From contig JAJEKV010000006.1 in assembly GCA_021234155.1 (NCBI GenBank), forward strand, positions 308,001 through 372,000: a DNA stretch of 64,000 nucleotides, in the 5' to 3' direction. Below are positions 11,341-20,331 of the stretch, one piece after another. Position 1 is the stretch's first letter. Every line of letters begins with the position of its first letter. A program made the translations under genes and the position numbers. Origin of the DNA: Isoetes taiwanensis (lineage: Eukaryota; Streptophyta; Lycopodiopsida; Isoetales; Isoetaceae). The notes beneath the pieces were generated by a model. The model saw nothing but the letters and a program-made list of their open reading frames with translations. It did no database searches and had not been told where the DNA came from.

Positions 11341-11625
11341 TAAACGAGGTGCACCCTGGACTACCACAGTCGTCGGATCTGTCAATCCTATGGCCCAGAC
11401 TGTATGTTGGAGCCTCTGGACACCTCTCGTTTCGATTAGATTGGGGACGCCTATGATTTTAAGATGTCGAATACGAGTTTGCCTAAGGTTTTGATGGTAT
11501 ATCGAGCCTCTATACGTTTTCGCTTAAGCTTTTAGAATATGAAATACGAGGATTCGAACCTTTACCAAAATAACTCAATATCCTAATAAGACTACTTTAA
11601 CCAATCTAACCAGTGAGCTAATGTG
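11341..11625 (-). mobile_element. tRNA-derived SINE, right copy
   Basis: On the minus strand an A box TAGCTCACTGGTTAG (11606-11620) and a B box GGTTCGAATCC (11550-11560) are spaced as in tRNA-derived SINEs. The body to 11341 (TGCACCTCGTTTAGAATATG end) matches the left copy at 1-292. Beyond that point the two copies diverge, so this one lacks the (TATTC)n tail and is 3'-truncated, or belongs to a subfamily with another tail. The promoter boxes are close to consensus. Confidence 0.75.
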
Positions 11626-12659
11626 ATTATTTTTTATCTTAAATCTATGTTTTTTTTTTATGATAACCCATTGAATTGTTTTAAGGATATGGTCTATGGT
11701 TTCAAGAATTATATCTATATCAAATCCCCCTGGAACCCCCTGTTATTTTGCTACATATACTTGCAATATGCCATAAACCCACATGGACAAGGGCTTGCCC
11801 CACAGGGCAACCCAAAAAATTACTTTGAAGTACCAAAAAAAATAACTAAAAAATATCTTGTCGTATAGAGATATCGAATAGTCATGATCCAATCCGGAGG
11901 AGACAGGAGATAACACTGTTGAACCCGGGTTAATCATAGTGAGAAAAGACATAAACATAAAATGAGCACCATCATCTTGGCTTGTGCCTATCAATTTTAC
12001 TTTCGCATGTATGGCACGTGGGCCGCTCTCAACTTCACAATTCCATAATAAAGTTCTACATATATTTGAGATATGTAATAAGCGGGAGGTTGAAATTACT
12101 GTTATATTAGGCTTGTTTTATAACCTGTAAACTTCTCCGACATTGGCGGAGCGGCGCCGCTAAGCTCTTTCCTGTTTTTTTCATTATTTCGGCACCTGAG
12201 TTGCAGCTCGTGGCTATGAGGATTTTATCTAAGATCCGGCCTTGCTTTCTCACGATTCGTGGATTTTATCTAAGATTTGGCCCTGCTTCAGTTTTAGGTT
12301 TATCTGCAGAAAACACTGGACTGTGAGAACCTAGCATATGTTTTAGCTCCTGGCTTCCTTGCGCTTTGGTTCAAGCTCCAGCAATCCAGTTTGAAGGTCG
12401 CCAAAATTGGCTATGCCATCCAAAACATGGGGCATCATGCTTTGGTGCAGAGATTGAAAATATATTCGCTTGCCACTGCAATATCGTGCTTTGAATATCA
12501 AAGTGAGCCATCGTTTTGCCATGTCTGATGCTATTTGTATGCTTTAATCCGACAAATGGACTGTATTAAAGGTTTGCTTCTTCTGTCTCTGTTTGCTTTT
12601 GAAGCTTCTCTTTAATATCTTCCACTAGAGTGACAATAGGAGTCAAGTTTTTTAAAACC
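11626..12659. other. intergenic DNA, no clear gene
   Basis: AT-rich, with no family match. On the minus strand the frame next to the LINE A fragment stays open as far as 12566 with text such as VEDIKEKLQKQTETEEANL, which is not LINE endonuclease. It may be an unrelated exon that LINE A was joined to, or chance. Confidence 0.4.
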
Positions 12660-12908
12660 CTACCACATAGTACAGATACCCCCCTTGGTGCCATCAGCAG
12701 CAGTCCACACAGCATTACCATTTGGGAAGATCCAGCTTCCCAATCTAGCAGCTTCAAAAGATGGCAATCTATGTTCCTGAACTAGAATGATATCAGCTTT
12801 CAGATCTTTAAGGGCAACTATAGCTCTTTTCCTTTTGAGGGGGCCCTTAATTCCTCTTATGTTCCAAGTAATACACTTCATTAAGCTGGATATGTTTTCC
12901 TTGCCTGG
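12660..12908 (-). pseudogene. LINE A, start of ORF2 (endonuclease fragment)
   Basis: ORF2 starts at the ATG complement of 12879-12881. The peptide contains CITWNIRGIKGPLKRKRA, then DIILVQEHRLPSFEAARLG and ADGTKGGICTMW. These are the catalytic Asn (TWNxRG) and Glu (QEHRL) motifs of the apurinic-type LINE endonuclease. LINE B has close equivalents at 28352-28618. The homology stops at about 12660 and the rest of ORF2 is missing. The upstream side is cut by the Tat element; the ORF1 end of the same LINE resumes at 23929. Losing a 3' half is unusual for LINEs and points to a later deletion. Confidence 0.85.
12904..12908. repeat. target-site duplication of Tat element (left)
   Basis: CCTGG directly before the left LTR is repeated at 23924-23928 directly after the right LTR. 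Five bases is the standard Ty3/gypsy duplication size. Confidence 0.9.
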
Positions 12909-13499
12909 TGTTAGTCCTGTACCTCCAGGAACAGGACTATTCATGCATACGACGGACCAAGTCAAGGCCAAGGAACCACAGTCAGGCACAAGTCAGTCGG
13001 CAAAGGCCCCGCAGAAGACCAAGCAGACCACGCAGTCAAAGACCACGCCTGCCGTCAAGAGGAGGCGCTCAGACAAGTGACGGCCCGTCACCGCCTGCGT
13101 CAGCGTCAGCGTGATTTCAGGCACTTCAAGAGGCACCGCCAGCATTCCTGCAAATCAGGCCTCCTTCCAGGAGTCGGCACCGAAATCAGTCAGAGTGTCT
13201 ATGTTGGGCCAAAGGCCATTGTACTATATATATGAGTAGAGCTAGCACACGAGTTTTTAGATGAGTTTTTTGAGTCTTGTCTCACTTCAGTTTTCTCTCG
13301 ATTGCGAGAGCTCATGTATCTTCATTGACATCAAGGAAGTTCATTATTGTGGTCTCATTGTTCTCGGTTGTTTTCTCTTCTTTTCTCTTTGTTCTTTTCG
13401 CAAATCCCGCATGACATAGCTCCCGGATTCTCCTGTTAGATCCAAGGGTCCTCACAGAGGGCTGTCTTGCAGGAGTTCCCGAACCCATGACCCCAAACA
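12909..13499 (+). repeat. Tat element 5' LTR (591 bp)
   Basis: Runs from TGTTAGTCCTG to CCCCAAACA. A TATA box (TATATATAT) lies at about 13225-13233, so R should start near 13255. Compared with the 3' LTR it has a 10-base extra TTCTTTTCTC-type segment near 13376 and an extra T that creates an ATG at 13487. An open frame crosses its U3 (to 13080) with the same C-terminal peptide that the accessory ORF acquires in the 3' LTR. Confidence 0.95.
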
Positions 13500-13500
13500 C

Positions 13501-13522
13501 TGTCGCCGCTGCTGGGTCTGAT
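13501..13522 (+). promoter_or_regulatory. primer-binding site, tRNA-Asp-like
   Basis: TGTCGCCGCTGCTGGG starts two bases after the LTR and resembles the TGGCGCCGTTGCCGGGGA site (complement of the tRNA-Asp 3' end) used by Athila/Tat elements, with about four mismatches. I know of no better tRNA match by eye. Confidence 0.6.
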
Positions 13523-13546
13523 CTTTCTTTTTCCTCTCTTTCCATC

Positions 13547-16500
13547 ATGTCGGCTCGAGGTTTCACTCCTGAAGAACTTCTTTACCAAACGGCGGCTCGC
13601 CTGGAGCGCCATCAACGACGCGAGGCTGTTCGGGACATGTATGATACTGCTTATGACATTGAGGGTGGTCGTGTCTGCTCTCGCGCTCAGTTGGCACCTC
13701 CTACCCCTCGTGCTCCTTCTCGCCCAGGGTCTCCCCCTGTGTGTCGGCATTGTTCCCAACCTCAGTCTCCCCAACATACCCCTGTTCAGCCCACGCCTCA
13801 CTATTTCCAGACTCCTGAGAGCACCTATATCCATATCCCTTTAGGCCACACCCCTCAGCCATCACAACCTTCTTCACCTCCTGCTGGGATGGGCTACCAT
13901 CAAGTGTCCTTTGGCCCTCCCCACGTTCACGAATTTCAGTCTTCTCCATCCTTTCAGCACGCTCTTCCTGTTTACCAAACCACTGATCTCAAGCCTAATG
14001 AGGAGGGCTCTCATGACCCTTCCCCACCAGATGCTACTTTCTATGGACCACCGGGTTTTCCTGTCCCACCCCCTTGCTCTCAGTCCCATGATGTTCCACC
14101 TCTCTATGCTTCTACATATCCTCCACCAAATCCACCTCTCTATTCTCAAGTTCCACCTTCATCTCCCACTCCTAATTTGAAGCTGACTTATCCCACTTTT
14201 GGCAACACTAAAGGCAAACCTCTGGATCAGAGTGCTCAAGCCCACATGGAGGAATTCGAAGCCTTGGCCATTCTGAATGGTCATGCACAACCACAACTCA
14301 AATTTCACATCTTTTCGACCACGCTCAGAGGCGCCTCTCATCAGTGGTTAATGGCCAACAAAAGTCACTGGAAACAAAGTTGGAATGACATGAAAACAGC
14401 GTTCCTTTCTCATTATGGCACCACCGATGATGATCAACTTCTTCTCAAGCAACTCAATGACCTTCAGCAAGAGCCCACAGAGTTCGCAAGGGACTTTGCG
14501 GATCGTCTTCACATCCTGATCAGCAAACTTCAGGAGTACCCCACGCAAAGCCAGATTCTTGTCTGGTTTCTGCAGGGCCTTCCTCCTGCCATTCGACTCA
14601 TGACAGAATACCTGCGTCCAAAGTCTTTGGAGCAGACCATTGAATTGGTCAATCACTCGGTCAATGTTTCTTCTCGAGGTGTTGCTCTCACAGAACTCCC
14701 TTTCATGCCGCCCGTCATGGTTCCACAGAATTCTGTTCAGCCTCAGCAAACAAATCCGCAACGCTCACAGATTTGGTGTCATATTTGTAAACATCAAGGC
14801 CATCTGGCAAATGAATGCAACTCCTCCAATGGACCTCCTCACTGCAAAAGGTGCAATATGTGCAATCACGCCACGGAGGAATGCACTCGTTCTCATTCTA
14901 CACCCTTCAGGAACAAAATGGTTTTTCAAGTCCAGACCACGCCTCAACAACAACAGTCATATCAACCTCAGCAATATCAAACTCAACAACCGCAGCAGTA
15001 TCAACAACCGCAGCAATCTCAGCAGCCACGGGGACAAGGCAACCGTCCTCCCTTTGATCCTTCCAAGGCTCAATGTTATCATTGTCATGAATGGGGTCAC
15101 ACCGCCATGGCGTGTCCTCAACTTCCTCAAGTTCAAGTGCAACTTCCAGGTTCAAATCAACCAGCTTCAGTACGTCTCACGGCTTATCAACTCTGGGTGG
15201 CCTCCAATCCTATGGATCAACAAGCCCAAGAGGAGATTTATCAGGCACTGAACCCTCCAGTCCAGCAGTCCAATTGGGTTGGTCTCGTCACACATCACAC
15301 ACGGGCTTCACGCCCTTTGACCATCATCCCTCACGACACGCAACCCGCCTTTGCTGTCGAAACAGTCCCTCATGACGATGATAAAAAAGTTCACTTCGCG
15401 CCTGATCTTGACAAACTCATGCCTCACGTCATGCCTAAAGTGAGACAAAGTATTCTGAAACTCATGCAGGCTGCGGAAGGTTGCACACTGGCAAATGTTC
15501 ATGCCACCACTAGAGCTCAGCAGCGTCAGGCAGCGCCGTCATCATCTACCGGCACACGCTCTCAAACGTATCCAAACATTGCTGCTGAGGTAGAGCTTCT
15601 CAAAGAAGTCTCCGCTTCTTTACCACAGACTCCAGCTCCACTGGACCCTGCGGACCCCTTTTCACATGTTCCTTTGGAACTTCAGGAAGAACTCGCCGAG
15701 ATCAAGATTCCTTTGAGCCTGGCCACCATTTTGAAACTCTGTCCGGCTCTCAAAGATCAGTTACCTCTTCCCACGGTTCTGGTAGGAGCTGTTGCGACCT
15801 CAACACCCACGGTGCACGCCACAGTGGGCAATCAGCACATCAATCATGTCCAAATTGATGGTGGTAGTGTCGTCAATCTTATTACTGATAAACTCAGGAA
15901 GCAATTGGGCATCAAACAATTATATCGTGCTCCTTACGATATCAAGTTGGCAAATGGCCATATCACGCGCCCTCAAGGTGTCACTCCTCTTCTCCATATC
16001 AGCATTGGTGATCTCAAATTCCCATTGGAATTTGGTGTTTGGAAAGCTGGAGAAGATCCTGGTGATTATGAAATGCTAGTTGGACGACCTTTTCTCCGCC
16101 AGGCTAAGAGTATTCATTACTGGGCCACGGATCAACTTGTTATCACTGATGGACATCTCAATGCCACAATGGATCTGGAAACTGGCAAATTGATCTCTAT
16201 CGAGAATGCAGAACCTTCCATATCAGACACTGACTCTGAGAAAGCACAAAATATTTATCATGTTCAAGCTCCACCCGTGGGTCTGCCTCTTTCCTCCTAC
16301 CTGGAGTACGCTGATCCTTGGGGGGAGATGACGCTGGATCAGGACCAGGCTGTGGCTGCTCTTTTGGACCCGTACCTGGCTTCCTGCAACCGCATTCAAC
16401 GTCTTGATCATTTTTCAGACAACACCCCTTCTTCGGAGACTGTTGATGTTAATGCCGTCATGAAGCAACCCTTGCTTGATGACACTCAGCAGCCCTTTTT

Positions 16501-16816
16501 CTTCACTACTCAAAATGCTGCTCCTCCCGTCATGCTTCAACCTCCTGCTCATCAGGTTAAGGACACGGCGGTTGTTCCTCATATTCAAACTTCAGAAGTG
16601 GAAATCGTGGACATTGGTAACAATCAACCAGTCCGCTGTTCAAGAAGTTCAAACATATTTTTGCTTGGAGCTATAAAGATCTTCGAGGTATCAAGACAGA
16701 GTTGGAGGAACTCACCATTCCTACCAAATCTAATGCACGCCCAATCTAGTAACGACAGTACAGGCTCAACCCAAATTACCGTGACCGCGTCAAGGCTGAA
16801 ATTGACAAACTCTTAG
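13547..16816 (+). CDS. Tat element gag-protease
   Basis: I prefer the ATG at 13547 because it lies after the LTR and PBS. The frame is open from 13487 but that ATG is inside the LTR and absent from the 3' LTR. In residues counted from 13487: Pro/Ser-rich N-terminus; capsid (retrotransposon gag) about 250-395; three zinc knuckles at about 431 (CHICKHQGHLANEC), 453 and 530 (CYHCHEWGHTAMAC), with a Gln-rich spacer between; aspartic protease around 791 with IDGGSVVNLI, where DGGS replaces the usual DTG/DSG, as in Tat elements. The frame leaves the pol frame near 16633, so the last about 60 residues are not authentic. Confidence 0.9.
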   Translation: MSARGFTPEELLYQTAARLERHQRREAVRDMYDTAYDIEGGRVCSRAQLAPPTPRAPSRPGSPPVCRHCSQPQSPQHTPVQPTPHYFQTPESTYIHIPLGHTPQPSQPSSPPAGMGYHQVSFGPPHVHEFQSSPSFQHALPVYQTTDLKPNEEGSHDPSPPDATFYGPPGFPVPPPCSQSHDVPPLYASTYPPPNPPLYSQVPPSSPTPNLKLTYPTFGNTKGKPLDQSAQAHMEEFEALAILNGHAQPQLKFHIFSTTLRGASHQWLMANKSHWKQSWNDMKTAFLSHYGTTDDDQLLLKQLNDLQQEPTEFARDFADRLHILISKLQEYPTQSQILVWFLQGLPPAIRLMTEYLRPKSLEQTIELVNHSVNVSSRGVALTELPFMPPVMVPQNSVQPQQTNPQRSQIWCHICKHQGHLANECNSSNGPPHCKRCNMCNHATEECTRSHSTPFRNKMVFQVQTTPQQQQSYQPQQYQTQQPQQYQQPQQSQQPRGQGNRPPFDPSKAQCYHCHEWGHTAMACPQLPQVQVQLPGSNQPASVRLTAYQLWVASNPMDQQAQEEIYQALNPPVQQSNWVGLVTHHTRASRPLTIIPHDTQPAFAVETVPHDDDKKVHFAPDLDKLMPHVMPKVRQSILKLMQAAEGCTLANVHATTRAQQRQAAPSSSTGTRSQTYPNIAAEVELLKEVSASLPQTPAPLDPADPFSHVPLELQEELAEIKIPLSLATILKLCPALKDQLPLPTVLVGAVATSTPTVHATVGNQHINHVQIDGGSVVNLITDKLRKQLGIKQLYRAPYDIKLANGHITRPQGVTPLLHISIGDLKFPLEFGVWKAGEDPGDYEMLVGRPFLRQAKSIHYWATDQLVITDGHLNATMDLETGKLISIENAEPSISDTDSEKAQNIYHVQAPPVGLPLSSYLEYADPWGEMTLDQDQAVAALLDPYLASCNRIQRLDHFSDNTPSSETVDVNAVMKQPLLDDTQQPFFFTTQNAAPPVMLQPPAHQVKDTAVVPHIQTSEVEIVDIGNNQPVRCSRSSNIFLLGAIKIFEVSRQSWRNSPFLPNLMHAQSSNDSTGSTQITVTASRLKLTNS

Positions 16817-17241
16817 CTGCTGGCCTAATTTATGAGGTCAAACACTCTGAATGGGTGAGCCCCATTGTCATTGCTCTCAAACACAATGGTAAGATCCGTG
16901 TTTGCGTGGACTACATAAAACTCAATCAAGCTACGGAGCGTGATCACTTTCTGCTTCCCTTCACAGACCAGGTTCTTGAAGAAGTTGCTGGTCATGAGAT
17001 GTACTCTTTCATGGATGGCTTCTCTGGGTACAATCAAATTTCTATCAAGAAAGAAGATCAACTCAAAATTACCTTCACCACCCCGTGGGGCACTTTTGCC
17101 TACAAGGTGGTCCCTTTTGGTCTATCAAACTCTCCTTCAACCTTTCAGCGCATCATGCTCTCTGTCTTTCAAGACTATATGAAGGAAAAACCTTTTCTCC
17201 AGATCTTTCAAGATGATTTTTCAGCCTACAGCCATGGATGA
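16634..17241 (+). pseudogene. Tat element reverse transcriptase, N-terminal part
   Basis: In a different frame from gag-protease. KFKHIFAWSYKDLRGI opens it. Two consecutive stops (TAG 16747, TAA 16750) sit where Tat elements normally have Lys-Gln before RQYRLNP. Then come YEVKHSEWVSPIVIALK, KIRVCVDY and WGTFAYKVVPFGL. The catalytic box near 17200 reads IFQDDFSAYS (F-Q-D-D). The frame closes at 17241 while RT continues in another frame from about 17213. Both stops are single-base changes from sense codons. Confidence 0.85.
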
Positions 17242-18841
17242 TCACTTGGAGAAGTTAGAGCTTGTCTTTCAAAAATGTGATGAATCTGGCATTAGTCTCA
17301 ACCCTGAGAAGTGCACTTTCTGTGTCACCTCAGGCGTTCTTTTGGGTCATGTGGTAAGTAAAGATGGCATCACCACGGATCCTGCTAAAATCAGTTGTGT
17401 ACTGAAGGCTCAAGCACCCTCAAATATCAAAGAGACACGTTCCTTCCTGGGTAAGGTTAATTATTACTCCACCTTCATACCTGGACTTGCAGCTATAGCT
17501 GATCCTATTCATAAACTCACGGGTGATGAATCCACTTGGGCTTGGAACCCCCAAGCGGAAGCTGCTTTTCAGAAGTTGAAGCTGTTACTTACTCAGGCCC
17601 CGGTACTTGTTCCTCCTCAATGGGACAAGCCCTTCCACGTTCATGTTGATGTCTCTGCTTTTGCCATTGGTGCTGTTCTTTCTCAGGCCTATGATGAGCA
17701 CACGGATAAACCCATCCGCTATGCCAGTCGGAAACTCAATCCTGCTGAGCGCAACTACTCTGCCACGGAACGGGAAGCCTTGGGCTTAGTCTTCTGTGTC
17801 CAACGTTTCCGTCATTATTTGTTGGGAAGCCAGATCAAGTTATTTGTTGATCATCAAGCTCTTCTTTATTTAATCAACAAAGCCACGCCCACGGGTAGAA
17901 TTACTCGTTGGGTCCTTCTTCTGCAAGAATTCGCTCCTTTTGAAATTGTTCATAAGGCAGGCAAGTCTCATGTGGTGCCTGATTATCTTTCGCGCATCCA
18001 CACAGATGATCCCTCTACGGGTGTTTCTGATGCCTTTCCAGACGCTCAATTGTTCCTGGTCACGGCCACGCCCCATTGGTTTCACAACTTTCAGCAATAT
18101 CTTCTCACTGGTGCTCTTCCTCCAGACGATCCGACGCTCTCTCCAGAAAAGCTTCGCTCACGCCGCCGTCAGTTTCTCCGAGAGGTCCGTGATTACACCA
18201 TGGTTGCAGGCCATCTATACAAACGCGGTAAAGACATGGTCCTCCGTCGTTGTGTCCTCCCTCATGAGGTGCCTGATATTGTTCGACAAGCCCATGACGG
18301 GCTTGGTGGTGGTCATTTTAGTGGTGACGCCACGGCACGGAAAATTCTTTTGGCAGGATACTTCTGGCCCACGCTCTTCAAAGATGCCCACACTTATGCT
18401 CGCACGTGTGACGTCTGTCAGCGTGTGGGGAAGCCCACGGCCCGTGACGCTCTTCCATTGACGCCGGTCGCCACGCCACTTCCCTTCAACAAATGGGGAA
18501 TGGACTTTGTGGGGCCCATGGACCCACCGGCGCGGCACACCCGTGCCCGCTACATTCTGGTCATTACGGATTATGCTACCAAATGGGCGGAAGCTTGTGC
18601 AATTCCAGACAACACTGCTGCCAGTACAGCCAAGGTTCTTTACACGCACATCATCACGTGTTTTGGTTGTCCCACGGAACTTGTTAGTGATCGTGGCGTG
18701 CATTTTGTCAATCGTACCATCAAGGAGCTGACAGACTATCTTCACATCCAACACCGGAAGAGTACACCTTACTATCCTCAAGGAAATGGCTTGGCTGAAA
18801 GTACCAACAAAACTCTCGACTGTTCTAAAGAAAATTTGTGA
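17213..18841 (+). pseudogene. Tat element RT end, RNase H, integrase core
   Basis: Continues RT (LNPEKCTF, GVLLGHVVSKDGI). Then comes RNase H, with its first Asp in FHVHVDVSAFAIGAVLSQ, then the YASRKLNPAERNYSATERE block and FVDHQALLYL. Next is the integrase with its zinc-binding H-H-C-C region (QAHDGLGGGHF ... CDVCQ) and catalytic Asp in KWGMDFVGP, Asp in LVSDRGVHF and Glu in NGLAES. A frameshift at about 18810-18840 separates the rest of integrase, so the DDE triad and the C-terminal domain are in different frames. Confidence 0.9.
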
Positions 18842-19400
18842 CGCTTCTCGCACAGATTGGCAAGACAAGTTGCCTACTGTTCTTTGGGCTTACAACACGA
18901 GTTTTAAAATTGCTACTGGCCACACTCCTTTCAAATTGGTTTATGGTCAAGAAGCTCTTATGCCCTTCAAATATATTCTTCCGACTCTCCGTTTCCAACT
19001 TGCTACAACACATAATCCACCTGCTGCACTCAAGGAACGGGTTTATCAATTGGAACAGTTGGTTAGGCGAGACGCTTACATTCGTGTTCTTCATGGACAA
19101 CAATTGCAGAAATCATTGCATGACAAACGTCTTAAGACAAGAACATTCCAAGAAGGTGATTTGGTTCTTCTTTATGATTCTCGTTACCAAAATTTTCCGG
19201 GCAAGTTAAAGTTCAGATGGCTTGGTCCTTATCAAATTGTTCAAGTTGTTCAACCCAGTGTTTTCAAGCTGGCCGAATTAGATGGCACTCCATTACCTAC
19301 TCTGGTTAATGGCTTTCGCCTTAAACAATTTCATACGGAAGCTACAGATAGTTCTACAAAAGATGCACCACAAAGTCCTGAAACAACAGATAGTGACTAA
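18786..19400 (+). pseudogene. Tat element integrase C-terminal domain
   Basis: Third pol frame. Contains LPTVLWAYNTSFKIATGHTP and LVYGQEALMP, the usual text after the DDE core, then FQEGDLVLLYDSR and FRWLGPYQIVQV, the C-terminal SH3-like region. No chromodomain follows. It ends with an acidic tail. Frame joining to the core at about 18815 needs one single-base shift. Confidence 0.9.
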
Positions 19401-19522
19401 AAGCGGCATATTTATATTACTAGCGGCAAATTACAAAATGTGAGCATTGCCCACTTACTTCCGCTATGAGCAGAGCTCTATGGGCAGTGCCCTATTTATA
19501 AAATCCTAAGATTAAAACCCCT

Positions 19523-19783
19523 CTACGCTGGGTTGGGAGCAGAGGTGATGCAGAGGATGTGGTAGTAGTTCTGCTCCGGATCCCAGCGCAGATGCACCAC
19601 CACCTCCATCGGATTGGTCAGAGGGTCGGGATGCTCAGCCATCCCACTGCACCAGCCATCCATAGGGATGCCACGGTTGTGGCACTTCCAGAGATCCAGA
19701 CAGTTCATCTTGCAGGTAATCCATTCCAGACAATTGCTAGGCATTATGCAGTTCTCGTTCAAACCGGCCGCTGCCATACTCAT
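19523..19783 (-). CDS. antisense ORF between pol and accessory ORF
   Basis: An 86-residue ORF opposite to pol: MSMAAAGLNENC, then a Cys/Trp-rich segment (CLEWITCKMNCLDLWKC) and ending in ICITSAPNPA-type text. A TATA box (CTATATAAGA on the minus strand, about 19820-19829) lies about 40 bases before the ATG, so it could have its own promoter. Some Tat elements (Grande of maize) carry an antisense gene in the same interval, which supports reality. No catalytic motif is seen. Function unknown. Confidence 0.45.
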   Translation of the reverse strand: MSMAAAGLNENCIMPSNCLEWITCKMNCLDLWKCHNRGIPMDGWCSGMAEHPDPLTNPMEVVVHLRWDPEQNYYHILCITSAPNPA

Positions 19784-20331
19784 CGTCGCCAATGGTGTCT
19801 CAGCTTCGTCCCCTGCTCGTCTTATATAGCCCAACCGACGGGAATCCTGTCGACGTGGACCAATCAGCAAACTCGCCGATGTGGTTGCAATGCAAGGCTA
19901 TTTCTAAATTAAAATCTTTTCTCCCGCCGCATATCTAGCAATGGTACCTTCTGACACCTTCGTTTTAATGATATCCCACTTCGAGTTGCCCGCATTAAAT
20001 GACATTCCTTCTTTTCACGCCCGTCGAACATTAATATGTGTACCTTCGCCAGCTGTCACATCTGATCGATCATTTATATCACATCTCCACCGTTCATTGC
20101 TTCTCCCTTAACAGATTTGGGACTTAGCCAAATTTTTGCCTCTCAATCGACTACTTCGCATCTGTCGCCACTTGGCATAATCAACGGTTGCTGCTTCATT
20201 CTCAACACGCCCCTTCGCAAAACACTTGTGCGCCCTAAAAACCTTTTCACCCATCTTCGTATTCATCTTCCGCTCTCCGCCCTCTGCCTTCTCCATACAG
20301 TTCTTCTTGTTCCTCTCCGACGCTCTTCGCC

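Noticed and set aside
12787-13114. Plus-strand ORFs across the left LTR border
   Set aside because: They combine LINE antisense sequence and LTR U3. The meaningful part is the accessory-ORF tail copied in the 5' LTR.
13487-13546. ATG inside the 5' LTR as gag start
   Set aside because: It lies within the LTR, before the PBS, and is absent from the 3' LTR. The ATG at 13547 is the better start.
13641-16676. Many overlapping ORFs on both strands inside gag-protease
   Set aside because: They are frame shadows of the Gln/Pro/Ser-rich gag ORF with no motifs.
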